A stretch of DNA of 50,686 nt from Acidobacteriota bacterium (GTDB lineage: Bacteria; Acidobacteriota; Terriglobia; Bryobacterales; Bryobacteraceae), in the NCBI GenBank assembly GCA_003223115.1, contig QHXW01000457.1:1-50686 (forward strand), given 5' to 3'. The notes under the pieces were generated by a model, which ran no database searches, was not told the DNA's origin, and worked only from the letters and a program-made list of their open reading frames with translations. The first letter of the stretch is position 1. Each line of letters begins with the position of its first letter. Both the position numbers and the translations under genes were made by a program. Below are positions 37,268 through 45,984 of this stretch, piece after piece.

Positions 37268-38483
37268 CTGCAGGAGTTTTGGCTAGAGCGGCCGCTCGCT
37301 CAGTGGCTTCGAGCACTGTACGCAGCCGCCGTGGGATCACGGTCGCCTCTCCCGGCCGCAAAGCTTCCGGGAAAAAAACAATTTCGCCCGCGTCCGCGAA
37401 CTTTTCAAACACGCATATGGGTGGGTCGCCATTTTGCAATGCGTTGATCACGCCATGGGCATCCATTCCCGCGGTGGCCGCGTCGACACTCACGGTCAGG
37501 CCCGGCACTTCCTTTCCGCTTGGTTGCGGATATACGAGGCGCGCAGAAAGTCCTGGCACGCCCTTGATCCCTGCTGCAATGCATTCCAGATCCGCAGTCC
37601 AGCGAGCGCGCTCCGCCACAAAATCACGCTTCTGATATAACTCGAGCGCGGTCACCAGGCCCGCAATCTCCTCCTTCCCGACTTTGAAGCCGCGCCCAAT
37701 CCCGTGATGTGGCGGCCCCGCCAGGGTTCCGTTCTCGATGAGGGCGCGCAGCGGCCATGTTTGCGGGAACACGTCCATATCCTGGTGCTGCAGCGCCGCC
37801 GACATGATGAGGTCACGGCGGCCGCAAAGGATGCCAGTAGCCTGTGGTCCTTGTATATGTTTGCCCCCGCTGAAGGCCACCAGGTCCGCACCCGCGCTGA
37901 TGAACGCATTCAAGTTGAATGCCGGAGGCATTTCCGCCGCTGCATCCACCAGTACAGGAAGGCTGAAGCGATGCGCAATTTCCACGTATTCACCTAGCGA
38001 GAGTACACCCTGACTCACGCCCGCCTGGTAGTACATAGCGGCAGTCCGGTTCGTGATAGCGGATGCCACTTCGTAGCCAAAAGTGTAATAACCAAATCCG
38101 ACTTCAACGAATCTCGCCCCGCTCGCGCGTACCGCGTGATCATAATCGTTGCGATGCGCGCGATGGACGATGAACTCGTCCGGCATCCCACTGGTATCGG
38201 GCAGCCGGTTCATGCGATTCACATCCAAGCCCGCCAGACATGCCGCAGCGCCCAATGTGAGGCCCGCGGCAGCGCCACTAGTTACGATTCCGGCCTCTGC
38301 GCCTGTGGCCCGCGCGAGCACATCACTTGCGGCAGACTGCAGCTCATCCATGCGCACGCAACACTCCGCTGCTTGCGACATAGCTTCCAGCACCTCCCGA
38401 GGCAGCGCGCAGCCGCCAGCTTTGGTGCTGAAGCTACGAGCGTTGATCAGCGGCCGAACGCCGAGTTTTTCGTAAATGTGCAC
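37251..38483 (-). CDS. SelA/DgaE-like PLP-dependent enzyme
   Basis: A protein of 410 residues. MHIYEKLGVRPLINARSFST, IVTSGAAAGLTLGAAACLAG, VLVDAAAEMPP (Asp180 for the pyridine nitrogen) and VAFSGGKHIQGPQATGIL (Lys208 for the Schiff base) are the fold-type I signature of the selenocysteine synthase-like group. Stand-alone catabolic members include D-glucosaminate-6-phosphate ammonia-lyase (DgaE), which acts on amino-sugar acids. That role fits the neighbours better than selenocysteine synthesis; no selB, selD or tRNA-Sec is seen. It follows the phosphotriesterase-like gene by 6 bases, so they form an operon. Confidence 0.85.
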   Translation of the reverse strand: MHIYEKLGVRPLINARSFSTKAGGCALPREVLEAMSQAAECCVRMDELQSAASDVLARATGAEAGIVTSGAAAGLTLGAAACLAGLDVNRMNRLPDTSGMPDEFIVHRAHRNDYDHAVRASGARFVEVGFGYYTFGYEVASAITNRTAAMYYQAGVSQGVLSLGEYVEIAHRFSLPVLVDAAAEMPPAFNLNAFISAGADLVAFSGGKHIQGPQATGILCGRRDLIMSAALQHQDMDVFPQTWPLRALIENGTLAGPPHHGIGRGFKVGKEEIAGLVTALELYQKRDFVAERARWTADLECIAAGIKGVPGLSARLVYPQPSGKEVPGLTVSVDAATAGMDAHGVINALQNGDPPICVFEKFADAGEIVFFPEALRPGEATVIPRRLRTVLEATERAAALAKTPAATRPG

Positions 38484-38489
38484 TTATCG

Positions 38490-39452
38490 TTACTCCTGAG
38501 ACATCGATGTCGACGCCTCTGCATGCGAATCGTCCGGGATGTCCAGCATGCGCGCCGGATTCGCGATGGTCATCTGAAAGATCGCTTCCTCTCGAATGCC
38601 ATTGGCCCGTAGTAACGGTAGAAAGCAGCGCGGCACGTGAGCGTAGCCCTTGCCGCCATATGCGGCAAGATGGCTCTTCTGACAGATATCACCGCCGAGA
38701 ACGACCTGCGCCAGGAATCCTTCCGCGATCAGATGCGACACGTTGCGCATGCGGACTTCATCGGGCGGGTAACCGTTGCCAACATAGCCGATATTGTCAA
38801 CACTGACGAATACACCTTCTCGGCCGATTCGCAGCAACTCCTTCGTATCGTGCCGGTCACCAAGATGGCTGATCGCAATTCGGTTGGGCGGCACATTTTC
38901 TTCCCTGAGCAGCGCGATCTGTTCCATCGCGAGTTCGCCGAAATGCGTGGTGTGCGTCATCACGCATGCGCCGGTCCGCCGGTGCGCCCTCGCCGCCGCA
39001 CGAAATACTCGTTCTTCGGCCGGCGTAATGTACTTGCGTTCGGTCCCGATCTCGCCGATGATGCCGGCCCGGACGTCGGTACCGTCGGCGCCCCGCATGA
39101 TGTCGGTGACGATCAGATCTGCAAGACCATTCGTATCGCGCTCATAAACGTACGCAGGATATACGCGTTCGCGGTACCAGCCCGCACCCATGATGATCCG
39201 AACACCTGCGGCCTCCGAGATGCGGCGCAACGCAGCCGGATTACGGCCCAACCCACCGCTCGTGGCATCCACCAAGCTGCCGCCGCCGGCCAGCCGATAT
39301 TCGGCAAGTTCACGGATCGCCAGGCATTCGTCGTCAAGGATCGCATCATAGCTTCGAGTCAGATTCCACAGGTCGATCAACAGGTGCTCGTGTGAAAGCG
39401 TGTATCCGGCTTGCGAAGCTGGAATCGGTCCTGTGACTGTGACTATGGGCAT
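38490..39452 (-). CDS. Phosphotriesterase-family (lactonase-like) metallohydrolase
   Basis: 320 residues from ATG 39452 (MPIVTVTGPIPASQAGYTLS); an upstream extension to 39506 looks non-coding. Metal ligands are His21 and His23 (LSHEHLLIDL). Further family segments are LVDATSGGLGRNPAALRRIS, IIGEIGTERKYITPAEERVF, VMTHTTHFG, ISHLGDRHD and VVLGGDICQKSHL. Relatives hydrolyse lactones or phosphotriesters. With DgaE-like and Gfo/Idh neighbours, sugar-lactone hydrolysis is plausible but unproven. It is divergent from the Gfo/Idh gene. Confidence 0.87.
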   Translation of the reverse strand: MPIVTVTGPIPASQAGYTLSHEHLLIDLWNLTRSYDAILDDECLAIRELAEYRLAGGGSLVDATSGGLGRNPAALRRISEAAGVRIIMGAGWYRERVYPAYVYERDTNGLADLIVTDIMRGADGTDVRAGIIGEIGTERKYITPAEERVFRAAARAHRRTGACVMTHTTHFGELAMEQIALLREENVPPNRIAISHLGDRHDTKELLRIGREGVFVSVDNIGYVGNGYPPDEVRMRNVSHLIAEGFLAQVVLGGDICQKSHLAAYGGKGYAHVPRCFLPLLRANGIREEAIFQMTIANPARMLDIPDDSHAEASTSMSQE

Positions 39453-39501
39453 GATGCGCGATCGCGTATCGAATTTCCATATAATACAATTGCTCGCGCC
39501 G

Positions 39502-39515
39502 GCCATGATACTGGT
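39502..39515. promoter_or_regulatory. Operator-like near-palindrome, site 6
   Basis: GCCATGATACTGGT matches the consensus at 9 of 12 fixed positions. It lies between the divergent phosphotriesterase-like and Gfo/Idh genes. On the minus strand a -10-like TATTAT (39484-39479) lies just downstream, so the site would overlap the -35. It is the weakest of the six sites. Confidence 0.33.
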
Positions 39516-39580
39516 CTCGTTCGTACTCTCGCCTCATTACGTTGCACAATGGGTTGCCGCATGATGCGGGGAGCGCGCGA

Positions 39581-40594
39581 GTGAGCCCGCTGCTAGTGGG
39601 GGTGGTCGGCTACGGCTATACCGGAAAGATTCACACGCAATCCCTGCTCGCGGAGCCGGGTGCACGGTTGACCGCGGTCGCCGATTCACAACCGGAGCGA
39701 CTTGAAAATCTGCCTCCAGGCGTCCGGGACTACGCGAATTATGAGGACCTCCTCAGAAGCGAGGTCGACGCGGTCAGCATATGCCTTCCAACCTATTTGC
39801 ATTGCAAGGTGGCTCTCGAGGCGCTCGAGTGCGGCAAGCATGTGCTGGTCGAGAAGCCGATCGCTGTCAATGTGGAAGAGGCGGAACGTATGCTGCGGGC
39901 GGCCAGGGACGCTGGTCGGGTGCTGTACGTCGGCATGACGCACCGCTTTTACCCCGAGCTTCGAGAAGCGAAAAAGCTGATCGACGACGGCGCCATCGGA
40001 GATATCGTCGCCTGCAATGACTGCGCCCTCGAGCATCTCGGATTTCTGGACCTCCCGCCGTGGTACTTCGAGAGCCGGTTCGCCGGCGGAGGCGCAGCCC
40101 TCACGTCAGGCATCCACCTGGTTGACCGGCTGCGTTGGTTCACCGGCGATGAGGTGCAGGCCGTCGCGGGATCGGCCGCGAATCCCTTCTTCGGATCTGA
40201 CGTCGAGGATGCCGCCCAGATGTTTCTTCGTTTCAAGCGGGGGATTTCCGCGGAGATCACGCTGGCGTTCATGCGCGAATCGCATCCGCTGGTCTGCGAT
40301 CTGCAGGTGATTGGCAGTCGCGGCACAATTGTGGTCCACACCTGGCGTGGATACGAGTTGTGGAACGCATCGGGTCACCGGGAAAAGATAATTTATACCG
40401 ATGAGCCGCATGTCGCCAAAGTGCAGGTCGGCATCGGAGGGGAAATCGCCGAGTTTTGTTCCAGCATCGTCTCGGGCCGCTTGCCTTGGCCTTCGGCTGA
40501 AGAGAGCACACGAGCGCTTACGATCGTTATGGCGTTCTACCGCGCCGCTAAGAACGGAAAAATGATTGACCTCGGAGACCTGAATGCCGTTTGA
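39581..40594 (+). CDS. Gfo/Idh/MocA-family oxidoreductase
   Basis: 337 residues from GTG 39581, which has GGGGAG 7 bases upstream; a TTG at 39542 is the alternative. The N-terminal Rossmann motif VGVVGYGYTGKIHTQSLL and the catalytic Lys region CGKHVLVEKPIAVN are clear. The C-terminal beta-sheet domain includes LTSGIHLVDRLRWFTGDEV. These enzymes oxidise or reduce sugars and inositols with NAD(P). Its end overlaps the amidohydrolase gene by 11 bases, so the two are co-transcribed. Confidence 0.9.
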   Translation: MSPLLVGVVGYGYTGKIHTQSLLAEPGARLTAVADSQPERLENLPPGVRDYANYEDLLRSEVDAVSICLPTYLHCKVALEALECGKHVLVEKPIAVNVEEAERMLRAARDAGRVLYVGMTHRFYPELREAKKLIDDGAIGDIVACNDCALEHLGFLDLPPWYFESRFAGGGAALTSGIHLVDRLRWFTGDEVQAVAGSAANPFFGSDVEDAAQMFLRFKRGISAEITLAFMRESHPLVCDLQVIGSRGTIVVHTWRGYELWNASGHREKIIYTDEPHVAKVQVGIGGEIAEFCSSIVSGRLPWPSAEESTRALTIVMAFYRAAKNGKMIDLGDLNAV

Positions 40595-41762
40595 CGTGTT
40601 ACTGGCCGGCGCGCAAGTGATCGACCCGGCGCAATCGCTCAATCAACTGGCCGACGTTGGCATCACCGGCGGCCGCATTGCCCAGGTCGGGCCCAACCTC
40701 GACACGGCCGGCTGCCCGGATGTTCGGGACGTGGCCGGCAAATATGTCTGCCCCGGGCTCATCGATCTTCATGGCCACTGGTACGAGGGCAATCTTTATG
40801 GCGTGGATCCTCTGATTTGCCTCACTCACGGCGTCACCACGGCGGTGGACGCGGGCAGCACGGGCTACGCAAACTTTCCCGAATTCCGGCGGACGGTGCT
40901 GGATCGCTGTCTCACGGATATCCTCGCTTTCGTCCACATCTCCTTCATGGGGCTCCATGCTCCGTATGCGGAAGAACTCGTGGATCTGCGTTACGCGCGC
41001 CCGGAAGAAACCGCCGCCGTCATTGCGAAGCATCCGGACCGGGCCGTAGGTGTCAAACTGCGGATCGGTGCGATGACGGCAAATCACGGCTTGGCAGCCT
41101 TGGACCAGGCGCTTGCGGCCGCACGTGGTGCCCGAGTGCCCCTGATGGTGCACGTCAGTCGTGGCGCAGAAGAGTCGGAAATCCTGCGGTGCTTGCGCCC
41201 CGGCGACATCCTGACTCACTGCTTCCATGGACGTGGGAACCGCATGATCTCCGAATCGATCCTTCCGGAGGCGCTTGAGGCTCGAAGGCGTGGAGTCATT
41301 TTCGACGTGGGACACGGCTGTGGCAGCTTCTCCTGGGACACCGCCCGCAAGGCGTTCGAACAGCACTTTTATCCGGATACGATCAGCACCGACCTCCACA
41401 GGTACTCGGCGCCGGAACCGCTCTGCGTCTCGCTGCCGCAGGTAATGTCGCAAATGCTTTGTCTCGGGATGAGCCTTGAGGACGTAATTTTGAAGACGAC
41501 CGCCGTCCCGGCGCGCGTCTTGCACAGGGAACAGCAGATCGGCACTCTGGCTCCGGGCACCCAGGCGGACGTCCTCGTCTTTGATCTCGAGTCCGGCGAC
41601 TTCTCTTTTGCCGACACCCATCTGAAAGTGCGCCAGGGCAACAGGAGAATCGTTCCCCACCTGGCAATCAAGGCCGGTCAGGTTCATAACCCAGGCTCAA
41701 TCCCGATAAAACTTCGGGACCTATACGAGTCGGATATGGAAGTATTCCGGGCCATAGGTTGA
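40584..41762 (+). CDS. Amidohydrolase/deacetylase-family metallohydrolase (dihydroorotase-like)
   Basis: A protein of 392 residues. The N-terminal beta-sandwich starts FDVLLAGAQVIDP. Metal ligands are His63 and His65 (PGLIDLHGHWYEG), probable carboxylated Lys158 (AVGVKLRIGA), and histidines in LMVHVSRG and ILTHCFHG; FDVGHGCG gives a further ligand region. The C-terminus closes the sandwich (IGTLAPGTQADVLVFDLESG). The pattern matches amidohydrolases annotated as deacetylases or D-aminoacylase-like. Overlap with the Gfo/Idh gene implies one pathway. The substrate is unknown. Confidence 0.88.
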   Translation: MPFDVLLAGAQVIDPAQSLNQLADVGITGGRIAQVGPNLDTAGCPDVRDVAGKYVCPGLIDLHGHWYEGNLYGVDPLICLTHGVTTAVDAGSTGYANFPEFRRTVLDRCLTDILAFVHISFMGLHAPYAEELVDLRYARPEETAAVIAKHPDRAVGVKLRIGAMTANHGLAALDQALAAARGARVPLMVHVSRGAEESEILRCLRPGDILTHCFHGRGNRMISESILPEALEARRRGVIFDVGHGCGSFSWDTARKAFEQHFYPDTISTDLHRYSAPEPLCVSLPQVMSQMLCLGMSLEDVILKTTAVPARVLHREQQIGTLAPGTQADVLVFDLESGDFSFADTHLKVRQGNRRIVPHLAIKAGQVHNPGSIPIKLRDLYESDMEVFRAIG

Positions 41763-41817
41763 CTGCGGGTGCGGCTCGAAACGGCGGCCCAGGCAGCAAA
41801 CATGAGACGGTGCCAGG

Positions 41818-41991
41818 CCGCACGTCATAACCGAATTCGCCCGGGTTGAGGTCTTGGGTATCGAAGAGCACTACGGGAATTCCAGCCTCGAATGTAGAGT
41901 CGGCCTTAACCGGGACGGCCGTCAGCTTGCCGTCCGGCGCGTGGTAGAGCAGTTCTTTGCCGTCGCGCCGCCACCGCGGTTGATCGCCGTC
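41818..41991 (-). pseudogene. TolB/PD40-like tail of a Ser/Thr-kinase-type gene, remnant
   Basis: The stretch DGDQPRWRRDGKELLYHAPD, then KLTAVPVKADSTFEAGIPVV and FGYDV, is the typical last segment of acidobacterial protein kinases that carry WD40/TolB-like propellers. Upstream and downstream sequence in this frame is not protein-like and there is no kinase domain nearby, so only about 60 codons remain. Confidence 0.55.
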
Positions 41992-42373
41992 TCGCGTCGG
42001 AGATCCCCGAACTAACTTAACTAAAGTACTTCGTCGCTGGAGTCCAGCACGATTACGAAGGTAGCCGCCGCAGTAGAACAGCATTGGAGCAATGGACAAG
42101 TCGAAGGGCAAGTCCACCGCCTCAAGCTCTTAAAACGGCTGATGTACGGCCGTGGCGGGTTGCTTTTGTGCCGACGTGTACTGCCCTTTCGACCCCAGCC
42201 TTCTCAGCGCTCTCCGTGAACCTAACCTCCACCAAAAGTGCGGAAGACCCGAAGAAAGGAAGCCTGACAAGGGGACACTAAGCACCTCTATAACGGAGCA
42301 CCTCATTGAAGGATTGGCCGGCATAAAAGGACTTCACGTTCCTTTTGAGCTTTCGACTGTCTACTCACGATAG
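41992..42373. other. Non-coding stretch among gene remnants
   Basis: No protein-like frame is found. AAAGTACTT at about 42016 matches half of the palindrome at 12790-12810. Close by, CTGGA and TCCAG arms separated by one base (about 42031-42041) form a small inverted repeat. No promoter is convincing. Confidence 0.35.
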
Positions 42374-42616
42374 AAACGGACGCTGTTCGAGCGCGGCGCC
42401 AGCGTCTTGCGCAAGGCGCTCACGCTGCACACCACGCCTGCCGGATACACCCCGCTGCTGCCGTATCGCGCGCTGGCGACGATGTACTACGAAGCCGGCG
42501 ATTATCGTGGAGCGCTGGGTTTTTTGAAACGGGCGCAGCAGATGGACCCGGTCGCCAGCCCCACCAACAACGTGGATCGGGATATCCAGATCGTGGAGGG
42601 GATGATGGGAAAGTGA
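42374..42616 (+). pseudogene. C-terminal TPR fragment
   Basis: The frame after a stop at 42371-42373 reads TLFERGASVLRKALTLH, PYRALATMYYEAGDYRGALG and FLKRAQQMDPVASPTNNVDR, ending in TGA at 42616. This is a typical final TPR repeat with its A/G/Y positions. The upstream repeats and the start are missing. It is probably the end of a longer TPR or kinase-TPR gene lost by deletion. Confidence 0.55.
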
Positions 42617-42758
42617 GCTTTGATGCGGTCAGCTTTTGCCAGAGCGCGCCGAAGGCGAAATCGCCCCCGGTTGCAGTTCGGGCGCACCTCGGTTCGCCGA
42701 ATCCTGGAAGCAAAGACATGAAGAAACCCAGGAAAGACCCTGTCCGGGGGACCGAATC

Positions 42759-43056
42759 CACAAGGAAGGCATCGTGGAGGCCAATGGGGAAGAAGAGCAG
42801 GTCCTGGGGTGATATTACCTACCTCGATGACAAGATCCGATTCCCTTTTCAGGCCAAGTGCATCGCTCCCAATGTCGTTTCGCCGCGCAGGAAGGGGGAA
42901 ACCGTCGAAGTCCAGCGTATGGCACCTGAAGACGCCTTCTCCGCTGACATGCTCGTGCTGATCCGCTGCAATGGCCGGACCATGGCTTTATCGGTAGAAT
43001 CGAACAGGCACATGGTCAGACGCCAGTCGAAATCGCAACCGACGTGGGCAGCTTAA
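42759..43056 (+). pseudogene. CcbP-like calcium-binding protein, nonsense plus frameshift
   Basis: Two frames join to one small protein. From 42759 the frame reads HKEGIVEANGEEEQVLG and meets TGA (42810-42812) where the family has Trp. The frame then changes by one base near 42819 and continues YLDDKIRFPFQAKCIA, VVSPRRKGETVEVQRMAPED, MLVLIRCNGRTMALSV. This matches the family of cyanobacterial CcbP, small acidic proteins (about 100 residues) that bind Ca2+. The acidic N-terminal part and the FPF.A.C core are recognisable. One base insertion and one substitution explain the damage. Confidence 0.6.
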
Positions 43057-43057
43057 G

Positions 43058-43249
43058 ATGGAATGTAAGCATCGAACGCCGATTATACGGGATCGAATAG
43101 CCGCCACAAAAGACTCAGTTAAGGCAAAGCTCGCGTCTGATCGCACAGGATTACTGGGCCTCCTGGTGAAGGATCTCTACGCTGCACACAAGGACACGCG
43201 ACGGGCTGCCCGGGTGGAGAATCGCCAGCTCGGGCTGATAATGCGCTGA
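43058..43249 (+). CDS. Small ORF, doubtful
   Basis: An open frame of 63 codons starting one base after the CcbP-like stop (RDRIAATKDSVKAKLASDRT, LLVKDLYAAHKDTRRAARVE). It is helical and basic in composition, with no known family and no clear ribosome binding site. It may be part of the surrounding decayed DNA. The 267 bases after it (to the phosphorylase start) hold no recognised feature. Confidence 0.2.
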   Translation: MECKHRTPIIRDRIAATKDSVKAKLASDRTGLLGLLVKDLYAAHKDTRRAARVENRQLGLIMR

Positions 43250-43516
43250 ACCTCGTGCGAGCCGTTGGAGGGGACGTGCTGCTTTTCTCAAGCGGACACT
43301 TCATTCGCGTGTTAGCGGCGCGCTGTATCGAACTCGAACCATCAGTACATAGCATGTCTTTCCTCCTGAGCACAGCGAGCCTGAGTGCGGTGGGATATGA
43401 ACACGACCTTTCCCGGCCGGTAATCCGGTTGTGGAATGATACTCATCATGTCCGCACGCCGCAAGATCGGACCTGATTGTGCATCGACATTTCATTTTCA
43501 CTATCGAGAAAACATA

Positions 43517-45805
43517 ATGGGCACAAAAAATGTGATGGAGCCTCTGGCGCCAACGAAATCAAAGAATGTTTCAAAGATCCTTGACCAATACGGCCGTGCC
43601 CCGATTCATCTCGCTGGCACGGACAACGGCTTGTACGAACGCCATCTCCTCTTTGACAACGTCATTGATCTAGCTGGCGCCGACGCGCGTGATCGTCTTG
43701 AGGCCTTCGCCCGGTCGGTTCAGGACGTCCTTTCCCAACGGTGGACCCGTACGGAGAGCACGTATGAGAGGGAGAACCCGAAACGTGTCTATTACCTCTC
43801 GATGGAGTTTCTCATCGGCCGATCGTTCGCCAATAATGTGACGAATCTGCTGCTCGACCCTCTGGCGAGCGAATCCGTCCGGCAGGAGAACATCAACTGG
43901 GCCGAGCTACTCGAGCAGGAGCCTGACGCCGCGCTGGGCAATGGCGGGCTCGGCCGCTTAGCAGCCTGCTTCCTCGAGTCAATGGCCACGATGCAACTCC
44001 CGGCCATGAGCTACGGTTTGCGATACGAATACGGAATCTTCAAACAATTGATCCAGGACGGTTGGCAACGGGAGCAGCCGGACAACTGGCTCCGCCGGCA
44101 GGACCCTTGGGAAGTCGCTCGCCCGCATGAAAAAGTGGAAGTGAAACTGAACTGCTCGTTCGTGATAAGTGGTGGAGCCTTGCTCCCCGATAGACCCTCC
44201 AGCCTGATCGGGATCCCGTTCGATCGGCCCGTGGTGAGCTACGGCGGCAAAACCATAAATACTCTCCGGCTATGGGCCGCATCGGCGCCCGAGTTCTTTG
44301 ATTTTCAGGCATTCAGCCACGGCGACTTCGTCGGCGCGGTGGCCGAGACTCTCGAAGCGGAATCTCTCACACGAGTACTCTATCCAGACGATTCGACCAG
44401 CATGGGGCAGGGTTTGCGCTTCGTGCAGGAATATTTTCTCGTCGCCTGCTCGCTGGCCGATCTGGTGCGGCGTTTCCGGCGCATCAATGCGGATTGGAAC
44501 GCGTTTCCCGAGCAAGTTGCTATTCAACTTAACGACACGCATCCAACTATGGCGATCCCCGAGTTAATGCGGATCCTGCTGGACGACGAGCACCTAAGGT
44601 GGGATGAGGCATGGGATATCACGCGGAGAACTCTAGCGTACACCAACCACACGCTGCTACCCAAGGCGCTGGAAAAATGGCCGCTTGCGTGGTTTGAAGT
44701 GATGCTGCCGCGGCACCTTGAGATCATCTTCGAAATCAACCGCCGGCTGCTCGATTCAGTCCGGACACGGTTCCTCGGCGACGAGGGGCGGGTTCAGCGC
44801 GTGAGCCTCGTCGAAGAAGACGCTGGTCGTAAGATCCGGATGGCCAACCTGGCGATTGTTGGCTCGCACATTCACTCCAAACTGCTACGCACCACGACGG
44901 TCAAGGACCTGGCCGAGATCTTTCCTGAACGTTTCAGTAACAAAACCAACGGAGTCACACCACGACGCTGGTTGCTGCTGTCAAATACTATTACCGAGGC
45001 AATTGGCGACGATTGGATCACAGATCTCAGTCAACTGCGCAGGCGCAAGCCGCTTGCCGTCGACGCCGGATTTCGCCTCGCCTTCCGCAAAGCTAAGCGC
45101 GAAGCCAAAATGCAGTTCGCGGATTGGCTCAAATCGACGTCTGACATATCAGTAGACCCTGAGACGATCTTCGATTCCCAGGTCAAGCGCATTCACGAAT
45201 ACAAGCGGCAACTGCTGAATGCGTTGCGCATCGTAGTCGTTTACAATCGGCTGCGGCAGAATCCAGACCTGGACATCGCGCCGCGAACCTTCTTCTTCTC
45301 GGGTAAGGCCGCGCCGGCTTATCAGTTGGCTAAGCTCATCATCAAGTTCATCAATAACCTGGCTGGAACCATCGATGGCGATCCAGCGGTCCGCGGCCGC
45401 CTCAAGGTGGTATTTCTGCCTGAATATAGCGCGTCACTGGCGGAGCGCCTGATCCCGGCTTGGGATGTTTCCAACCAGATCTCAACGGCCGGGTACGAGG
45501 CCTGCGGCACAAGCAACATGAAGTTCATGATGAACGGAGCTTTGACGGTCGGCACGCGTGACGGCGCCACTATCGAGATGGCGGAACAAGCCGGCGAGGA
45601 AAACTTCTTTCTATTCGGCCTCACCGCGGAACAAGTTGTTAGCAGCCGCGCCTGGTACAACCCACATTGGCACTATGAGAACGAGCCTGAAACCCGTGCC
45701 GCGTTGGACCTGATCTTTTCCGATTATTTCAGCCGCAATGAACCGAGGGTTTTCGCTCCCTTGCGCGACACACTGTTGACGCCCGGGGATTACTATTGCA
45801 CCTAG
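43517..45805 (+). CDS. glgP: Glycogen/starch/alpha-glucan phosphorylase
   Basis: 762 residues from ATG 43517; an in-frame extension to 43436 has no homology. It removes glucose-1-phosphate from alpha-1,4-glucan using PLP. Signature parts are RVYYLSMEFLIGRSFANNV, LGNGGLGRLAACFLESMA, QLNDTHPTMAIPELMRIL, NKTNGVTPRRWLL, VKRIHEYKRQLLN and the PLP site YEACGTSNMKFMMNGALT (Lys in SNMK). The frame ends early: one base appears lost in the T-run at about 45796, giving a TAG at 45803-45805 in place of the last about 60 residues. The phosphoglucomutase gene follows, as expected for glucan breakdown. Confidence 0.9.
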   Translation: MGTKNVMEPLAPTKSKNVSKILDQYGRAPIHLAGTDNGLYERHLLFDNVIDLAGADARDRLEAFARSVQDVLSQRWTRTESTYERENPKRVYYLSMEFLIGRSFANNVTNLLLDPLASESVRQENINWAELLEQEPDAALGNGGLGRLAACFLESMATMQLPAMSYGLRYEYGIFKQLIQDGWQREQPDNWLRRQDPWEVARPHEKVEVKLNCSFVISGGALLPDRPSSLIGIPFDRPVVSYGGKTINTLRLWAASAPEFFDFQAFSHGDFVGAVAETLEAESLTRVLYPDDSTSMGQGLRFVQEYFLVACSLADLVRRFRRINADWNAFPEQVAIQLNDTHPTMAIPELMRILLDDEHLRWDEAWDITRRTLAYTNHTLLPKALEKWPLAWFEVMLPRHLEIIFEINRRLLDSVRTRFLGDEGRVQRVSLVEEDAGRKIRMANLAIVGSHIHSKLLRTTTVKDLAEIFPERFSNKTNGVTPRRWLLLSNTITEAIGDDWITDLSQLRRRKPLAVDAGFRLAFRKAKREAKMQFADWLKSTSDISVDPETIFDSQVKRIHEYKRQLLNALRIVVVYNRLRQNPDLDIAPRTFFFSGKAAPAYQLAKLIIKFINNLAGTIDGDPAVRGRLKVVFLPEYSASLAERLIPAWDVSNQISTAGYEACGTSNMKFMMNGALTVGTRDGATIEMAEQAGEENFFLFGLTAEQVVSSRAWYNPHWHYENEPETRAALDLIFSDYFSRNEPRVFAPLRDTLLTPGDYYCT

Positions 45806-45984
45806 CGGATCTGACGTCCTATGGTCAGGCGCATGAACGGCTCGGCGAGCTGTATGCGGACCCAGATGCCTGGGCACAGAAAGCCATCTTGAATGTAGCC
45901 GGCTCTGGAAAGTTCTCGAGTGACCGTACGACCGCCGAATACGCAACTGACATCTGGAGGGTGAGGCCATGTCCAGTATCGTAG
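45796..45984 (+). pseudogene. Displaced C-terminus of the glycogen phosphorylase
   Basis: In the next frame the sequence reads LHLADLTSYGQAHERLGELY, AQKAILNVAGSGKFSSDRT and EYATDIWRV, the conserved C-terminal end of bacterial phosphorylases. Adding one T in TATTGCAC would join it to the main frame. It ends 16 bases inside the phosphoglucomutase gene. Confidence 0.75.

Noticed and set aside
40599-41687. A 362-codon open frame on the minus strand opposite the dihydroorotase-like gene
   Set aside because: The plus strand has a clear family with metal ligands. The antisense frame has no motifs and arises from the GC-rich codon pattern.
43436-43516. N-terminal 27-codon extension of the glycogen phosphorylase
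   Set aside because: It is not homologous to the family and has an unlikely composition (HFHYREN). ATG 43517 gives the usual N-terminal length.
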